Shown: positions 61,053-64,000 of the stretch, piece after piece
How the letters are laid out: the number at the start of each line of letters is the position of its first letter
How positions within the stretch are numbered: position 1 is the stretch's first letter
Assembly (NCBI GenBank): GCA_902770965.1
Contig: CACXUY010000002.1
Span: forward strand, 62,001 to 126,000
Direction of reading: 5' to 3'
Length of the DNA stretch: 64,000 nucleotides
DNA from: an uncultured Lachnospiraceae bacterium
GTDB lineage: Bacteria; Bacillota; Clostridia; Lachnospirales; Lachnospiraceae
Position numbers and translations under genes: made by a program
Notes under the pieces: generated by a model
What the model was told of the DNA's origin: nothing
The model's input: only the letters and a program-made list of their open reading frames with translations
Database searches by the model: none

Positions 61053-61114
61053 CCTTACGATAATTCCTTCCTGATAATAGATACATCGACATAAGAAGAA
61101 TGCCAAGCATTCGG

Positions 61115-61182
61115 AACCTTAGGATAAGCTCTCCAGAAACCTTAGGATAAACTCTCCAGAAACCTTAGGATAAGCTCTCCAG
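61115..61182. repeat. 23-bp tandem repeat, three copies
   Basis: Minus-strand CTGGAGAGCTTATCC, then TAAGGTTT, repeated three times. The first copy contains the DctP stop codon (ESLS-stop); the others lie in the gap before the permease-cyclase gene. Confidence 0.9.
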
Positions 61183-62202
61183 GAGCTTTACCGCTTCCCT
61201 GTAGATATCAGCGTAATCAGCCGAATAGTGCTCTCTTACCCTTTTCGTCGCGTTTTTGAACAGATCATGTTCCGGGTAATTCACTATCGTCCCCAGTTCC
61301 TTGAGCTGTTCTATTATCATATCCTCATTCTTCTTGCTTGCCAGTCTTTCCTCGGCGGCGTACTTTTCCGCAGCTTCTTTGATGATCTTTTTGTTGTCCT
61401 CGGATAAGCTTTGCCACGTATCCTCATCGATAAGCAATGACCAGAGATTATACGCGTGTTTTGTGACCGCTACATATGGCATGACCTGGTAATCCTTGTC
61501 CCGCAAAAATGTCGCAAGCGTAAGCTCCGCCCCCGTATAGATTCCTTTTTTTAATGAATCATACAGCTCGCCTACTATTGAAACCTGCGGCTCCGCGCCA
61601 AGCTCAGAAAGCATATCCATCATCAGAGGACTCTTTACAGTAGCTATGACCATGCCGGACATATCTGAAGGAGTATTGATCTGTCTTGAGGAAGCCAGGT
61701 TTCTAAAGCCTCCGCAAAAATGCGATAGGACACGCATGCCATAATCCGGAAGCTTCGCCTCGATCCTGGCGTTGATGTCACTTTCCGCAAAAGCCCATGC
61801 GTCATCGTAGTCCTTAAAGATGTAAGGCAGGCCTGTCACATAGAAGTCCGGAACCGACACATCCGCCAGGTACGCGTTGGCGCAGAGCACGATGTCCAGC
61901 TTATCGGAATTCTTTCCGATCTCCTTGAGCAGGTTAACCATGTCAGGATACTCATCTATGTAGTGGATCTGCGGCTGCATCTCTCCTTTTGAATTCACCA
62001 TCAGCTCTTCTGCAAAATCCCGAAAATAGGCAGACCGCCAGTCGTCCTTGGTGAAAGAAATTCCGATATCCAGCTTAACAGCTCCATCCTCGCTACTTTT
62101 ATCCTTTTGCCTGCACCCGGCAATGCCCAGAGCAGCCGCTGCAAGCAGGAAGCCCACAGCTACCGCCACACAAAGTCGTCTTCGTTTTCTTCCATTCATC
62201 AT
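61165..62202 (-). CDS. Orphan TRAP-type (DctP) solute-binding lipoprotein
   Basis: 345 residues. Lipobox IAGC after a hydrophobic core. The DctP fold is shown by LDIGISFTKDDWRSAYFRDF, YVTGLPYIFKDYDDAWAF, GFRNLASSRQINTPSDMSGM and GELYDSLKKGIYTGAELTLA. The Arg that usually follows GLKI (as in DLKGLKIRVP) and holds the ligand carboxylate aligns with Ala in GMVIATV, so the ligand may differ from the usual organic acids. No TRAP membrane subunits (DctQ/DctM) are in the window. It is placed between a GGDEF gene 25 bases upstream and the permease-cyclase gene, suggesting a sensory role. AAGGAAA precedes the ATG. Confidence 0.88.
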   Translation of the reverse strand: MMNGRKRRRLCVAVAVGFLLAAAALGIAGCRQKDKSSEDGAVKLDIGISFTKDDWRSAYFRDFAEELMVNSKGEMQPQIHYIDEYPDMVNLLKEIGKNSDKLDIVLCANAYLADVSVPDFYVTGLPYIFKDYDDAWAFAESDINARIEAKLPDYGMRVLSHFCGGFRNLASSRQINTPSDMSGMVIATVKSPLMMDMLSELGAEPQVSIVGELYDSLKKGIYTGAELTLATFLRDKDYQVMPYVAVTKHAYNLWSLLIDEDTWQSLSEDNKKIIKEAAEKYAAEERLASKKNEDMIIEQLKELGTIVNYPEHDLFKNATKRVREHYSADYADIYREAVKLLESLS

Positions 62203-62227
62203 ATTATTTTCCTTATAAATCGATGCG

Positions 62228-63400
62228 TCAGGTCACTTCAGTGGCCGGAGCACCCGGTCCGGTTCCGTAAATGAAGGTGATCCGGTTTTTGCCTTTCCTC
62301 TTAGATTCATAGAGCGCATCGTCGGCGCGTTTATAAGCATTGTCGACCACCTTGTCCTCAGGCAATATCTCGGTTATGCCGATCGAGGCCTTCAACCCAT
62401 GGATCTCTCCGTCTTCCACACGGTTGAGGCGGCTTAGCAGATCGGCCATCATCATCCGGACCTCTTCTTCGCTGCTCTTGTCACGGACAAAGACAATGAA
62501 CTCATCACCGCCCAGGCGACCTGCAAAAGACCCCCTCTCTCTTATGACCTTCTCTTTGTATCCCCATTTCTCTGAAAGGTCAGTCTGCAGGACATCATTG
62601 ATGATCCCTCCCGCGATCCGGATCGCCCTGTCGCCGACCTGATGTCCCAGCTGGTCGTTGATCTGCTTGAATCCATCCAGGTCAACTAAGCATAGTGCCA
62701 TATATGGAGCACGCTCTTCCATAGCGATGCCGCTGAGATTGAAAAAGGTCTTTCTTTCCAACAGTGACGTCAATGAATCAAAACTGGATTTGACTTCAAG
62801 CTCACGATAAAACTGGATGTTCTGATTATTGATTATGAACTGATGGAGTCTTACGCTTTGAAATTGATAATGCAGTACAAGTGACAGTCCGAGTATTATG
62901 ATGGTATTGCAGATATCCTGATAAGAAACGGAACTGGGCTTATTCACATGCGAAAAATAGATAAAGACTATCGCGCATATGAGCTGGATACAGATCATAC
63001 GGAACATCGTCTCGATAAAAGACATGGCGATGACGAGCATTATAATAAAGAACATAAAGGCTATCATGTAAGGAGACGCGTTTGATGTGACGATACCGTA
63101 CGACACGAGAATCCCAATGTTCAGCAGTATCGGGATCACCTTGAGCCGATGTACTATCGGGATGAATCTGGTGATAAGTATATAGGCCAGAGCTGCAGCA
63201 ATATAAACCGCGTATATCCACTTATTGCGCCTGTCAACATTCAGCCAGTCGAACTTCGCGCATACAAAGCATAAAATATTTACGAGCAGAAACCACCAGT
63301 CAATGATCTCCGCATGCTGGCGGTTCGACATGCCGATGGAATCCTCGCAGCCCTTATATTCTTCTTTTGAAATGCCATAATAGTTAAACTTTTGAAACAT
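62228..63400 (-). CDS. Membrane GGDEF diguanylate cyclase
   Basis: 390 residues from the ATG at 63400 (CAGGAG seven bases upstream). About six helices (35-185) make an unnamed membrane sensor region, then a short linker and GGDEF domain (205-375) with SFDSLTSLLERKTFF, LCLVDLDGFKQINDQLGHQVGD and RLGGDEFIVF (297-301). No RxxD product-inhibition site precedes the loop. It should make c-di-GMP from GTP. First gene of the cluster, with a promoter at 63501-63529; the DctP gene starts 25 bases after its stop. Confidence 0.93.
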   Translation of the reverse strand: MFQKFNYYGISKEEYKGCEDSIGMSNRQHAEIIDWWFLLVNILCFVCAKFDWLNVDRRNKWIYAVYIAAALAYILITRFIPIVHRLKVIPILLNIGILVSYGIVTSNASPYMIAFMFFIIMLVIAMSFIETMFRMICIQLICAIVFIYFSHVNKPSSVSYQDICNTIIILGLSLVLHYQFQSVRLHQFIINNQNIQFYRELEVKSSFDSLTSLLERKTFFNLSGIAMEERAPYMALCLVDLDGFKQINDQLGHQVGDRAIRIAGGIINDVLQTDLSEKWGYKEKVIRERGSFAGRLGGDEFIVFVRDKSSEEEVRMMMADLLSRLNRVEDGEIHGLKASIGITEILPEDKVVDNAYKRADDALYESKRKGKNRITFIYGTGPGAPATEVT

Positions 63401-63500
63401 GTGGGATCTCCTGAAATACGGCAAACTATAATATCTCTGCTGGCAGCCTGAGCATACGGCTTTTCAGGTGTTCCCCCCTAAAACGGACACTTATGTTATT

Positions 63501-63529
63501 ATTGTAACTCATAGTTTATCTTATTTCAA
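63501..63529 (-). promoter_or_regulatory. Sigma-A promoter of the GGDEF-DctP-permease cluster
   Basis: Minus-strand TTGAAA (63524-63529), 17 bases, TACAAT (63501-63506). The -35 lies within a small inverted repeat ATCTTA-TTTC-AAGATAA. Confidence 0.7.
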
Positions 63530-63592
63530 GATAAGTTTCGTTTATTAATCGTTTAATTTTCAGAATAATACCAGATAAACATCAGATTACAA

Positions 63593-63637
63593 CAAAAAAA
63601 AATCGTCTGTCCGGCGTACATTGCGAAACAGACGATT
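63593..63637 (-). terminator. Terminator of the aminopeptidase gene
   Basis: AATCGTCTGT pairs perfectly with ACAGACGATT and minus-strand TTTTTTTTT follows. Confidence 0.9.
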
Positions 63638-63734
63638 AGCGCTTTATACAACATCAGCGATCATGAAAAAGTACACGGCGATCATGAAAACATGCCCGTC
63701 ACTCATGCCCCTGTCTATGCCGACAAACAGTCGT

Positions 63735-64000
63735 TCAGGCCCACGTACCATCCCGGAATACAGGAATCATGCTCCCATCCGGGCGCACGCCGTCGATAGC
63801 CAGATCATCCGCGCCGACCATGAAATCAACATGGATTATGGAATCATTTACTCCTCGCTCACGTGCCTGCCGCATGGTCATGTCATTGCCGCCCGGCAGA
63901 ACCTCCTTGAAGCCCATGCCCAAGGCGCAATGGCAGCTCGCGTTCTCATCAAATAGCGTCGAATAGAAAAGGAAACCGCATTTATTCACCGGGCTTTCTT
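63735..64000 (-). CDS. M29 family aminopeptidase, C-terminal end (gene start off window)
   Basis: The last 88 codons are visible and the frame stays open to base 64000. ESPVNKCGFLFYSTLFDENA, SCHCALGMGF, RERGVNDSIIHVDFMVG and the final DGVRPDGSMIPVFRDGTWA match the C-terminus of metal-dependent M29 aminopeptidases (AmpS/PepS), whose metal ligands include the Glu and His in FDENASCH and the His and Asp in IHVDFM. The enzyme removes N-terminal residues from peptides in the cytoplasm. A GTG at 63989 is an internal codon, not the start. Confidence 0.92.
   Translation of the reverse strand, partial: ESPVNKCGFLFYSTLFDENASCHCALGMGFKEVLPGGNDMTMRQARERGVNDSIIHVDFMVGADDLAIDGVRPDGSMIPVFRDGTWA

Larger units (their letters stand above)
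63401..63734. other. Gene-free stretch before the c-di-GMP cluster
   Basis: Holds the cluster promoter (63501-63529) and the aminopeptidase terminator (63593-63637). The leader was read for GEMM-type c-di-GMP riboswitch motifs and none was recognised. Confidence 0.6.

Noticed and set aside
63401-63500. Possible c-di-GMP (GEMM) riboswitch in the leader of the GGDEF cluster
   Set aside because: The leader was read for the GEMM core and its paired stems; neither was recognisable.

Overview
The window reads as a chromosome segment of a Gram-positive anaerobe of class Clostridia, most likely a gut or rumen Lachnospiraceae. This is inferred from strong AGGAGG ribosome binding sites, many lipobox lipoproteins with no outer-membrane genes, a CIRCE heat-shock operator, a sucrose-type PTS with its own HPr and Enzyme I, an SDR plus UxuA hexuronate pair, and carbohydrate-centred gene content. 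There is one tRNA. I see no rRNA, CRISPR array, transposase, phage gene or clear pseudogene.

Layout. 1-7.5 kb (minus): a membrane FUSC-like/HAD-like fusion cut by the window start, a tiny repeat peptide overlapping its start, a glycogen branching enzyme, a chorismate mutase with an ACT-like tail, an NSS amino-acid transporter behind a long leader full of 13-bp repeats, and a TrmH/SpoU RNA methyltransferase. 7.6-13 kb (plus): a complete BMP-type nucleoside ABC importer. 13.1-17 kb (plus): a large secreted SGNH hydrolase and class II aldolase. 17.2-27.8 kb (minus): a class A PBP, a GPH sugar symporter, a two-helix mini-protein, a GH3 beta-glucosidase and two lipoproteins. 28.7-36.9 kb (minus): a sucrose PTS cluster (GH13_4 amylosucrase-like enzyme, HAD phosphatase, EIIBCA, HPr, EI, fructokinase). 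37-50 kb (mostly minus): a cystatin-like lipoprotein, a second NSS transporter (plus strand), Hsp20 with CIRCE, an acyltransferase, a ROK kinase, DUF3737, ApbE, DUF4214, an XRE regulator, a fructuronate-reductase-like SDR, UxuA and tRNA-Ala(GGC). 50.7-53.5 kb: a metal-efflux module (P1B ATPase, separate HMA protein, divergent ArsR regulator). 53.6-63.4 kb (minus): a cyclic-di-GMP cluster. 63.7-64 kb: the C-terminus of an M29 aminopeptidase.

The most unusual part is 53.6-63.4 kb. From a near-consensus promoter at 63.5 kb run a six-helix GGDEF protein, an orphan TRAP-type (DctP) binding lipoprotein with no TRAP membrane subunits nearby, and a 1178-residue protein joining a complete APC amino-acid permease to three PAS-like domains and a GGDEF cyclase. 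A protein with two SBP_bac_3 domains, a degenerate GGDEF and an intact EAL follows. I read this as a solute-sensing c-di-GMP control module in which transporter parts appear to serve as receptors.

The intergenic DNA is unusually rich in repeats. There are at least four dispersed families: A, REP-like double hairpins placed after stop codons; B, a MITE-like element whose ends resemble TAATTATTCAGCACCCC; C, a composite GC-rich element; D, a hairpin element in two copies. Tandem arrays have unit sizes of 9, 13, 13/22, 15, 23, 33 and 41 bp. The CIRCE operator of hsp20 coincides exactly with the last nine codons of the neighbouring acyltransferase gene.

Starts were re-chosen wherever a Shine-Dalgarno sequence pointed to an internal or non-ATG codon. 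No database search was possible, so family names rest on recognised motifs.
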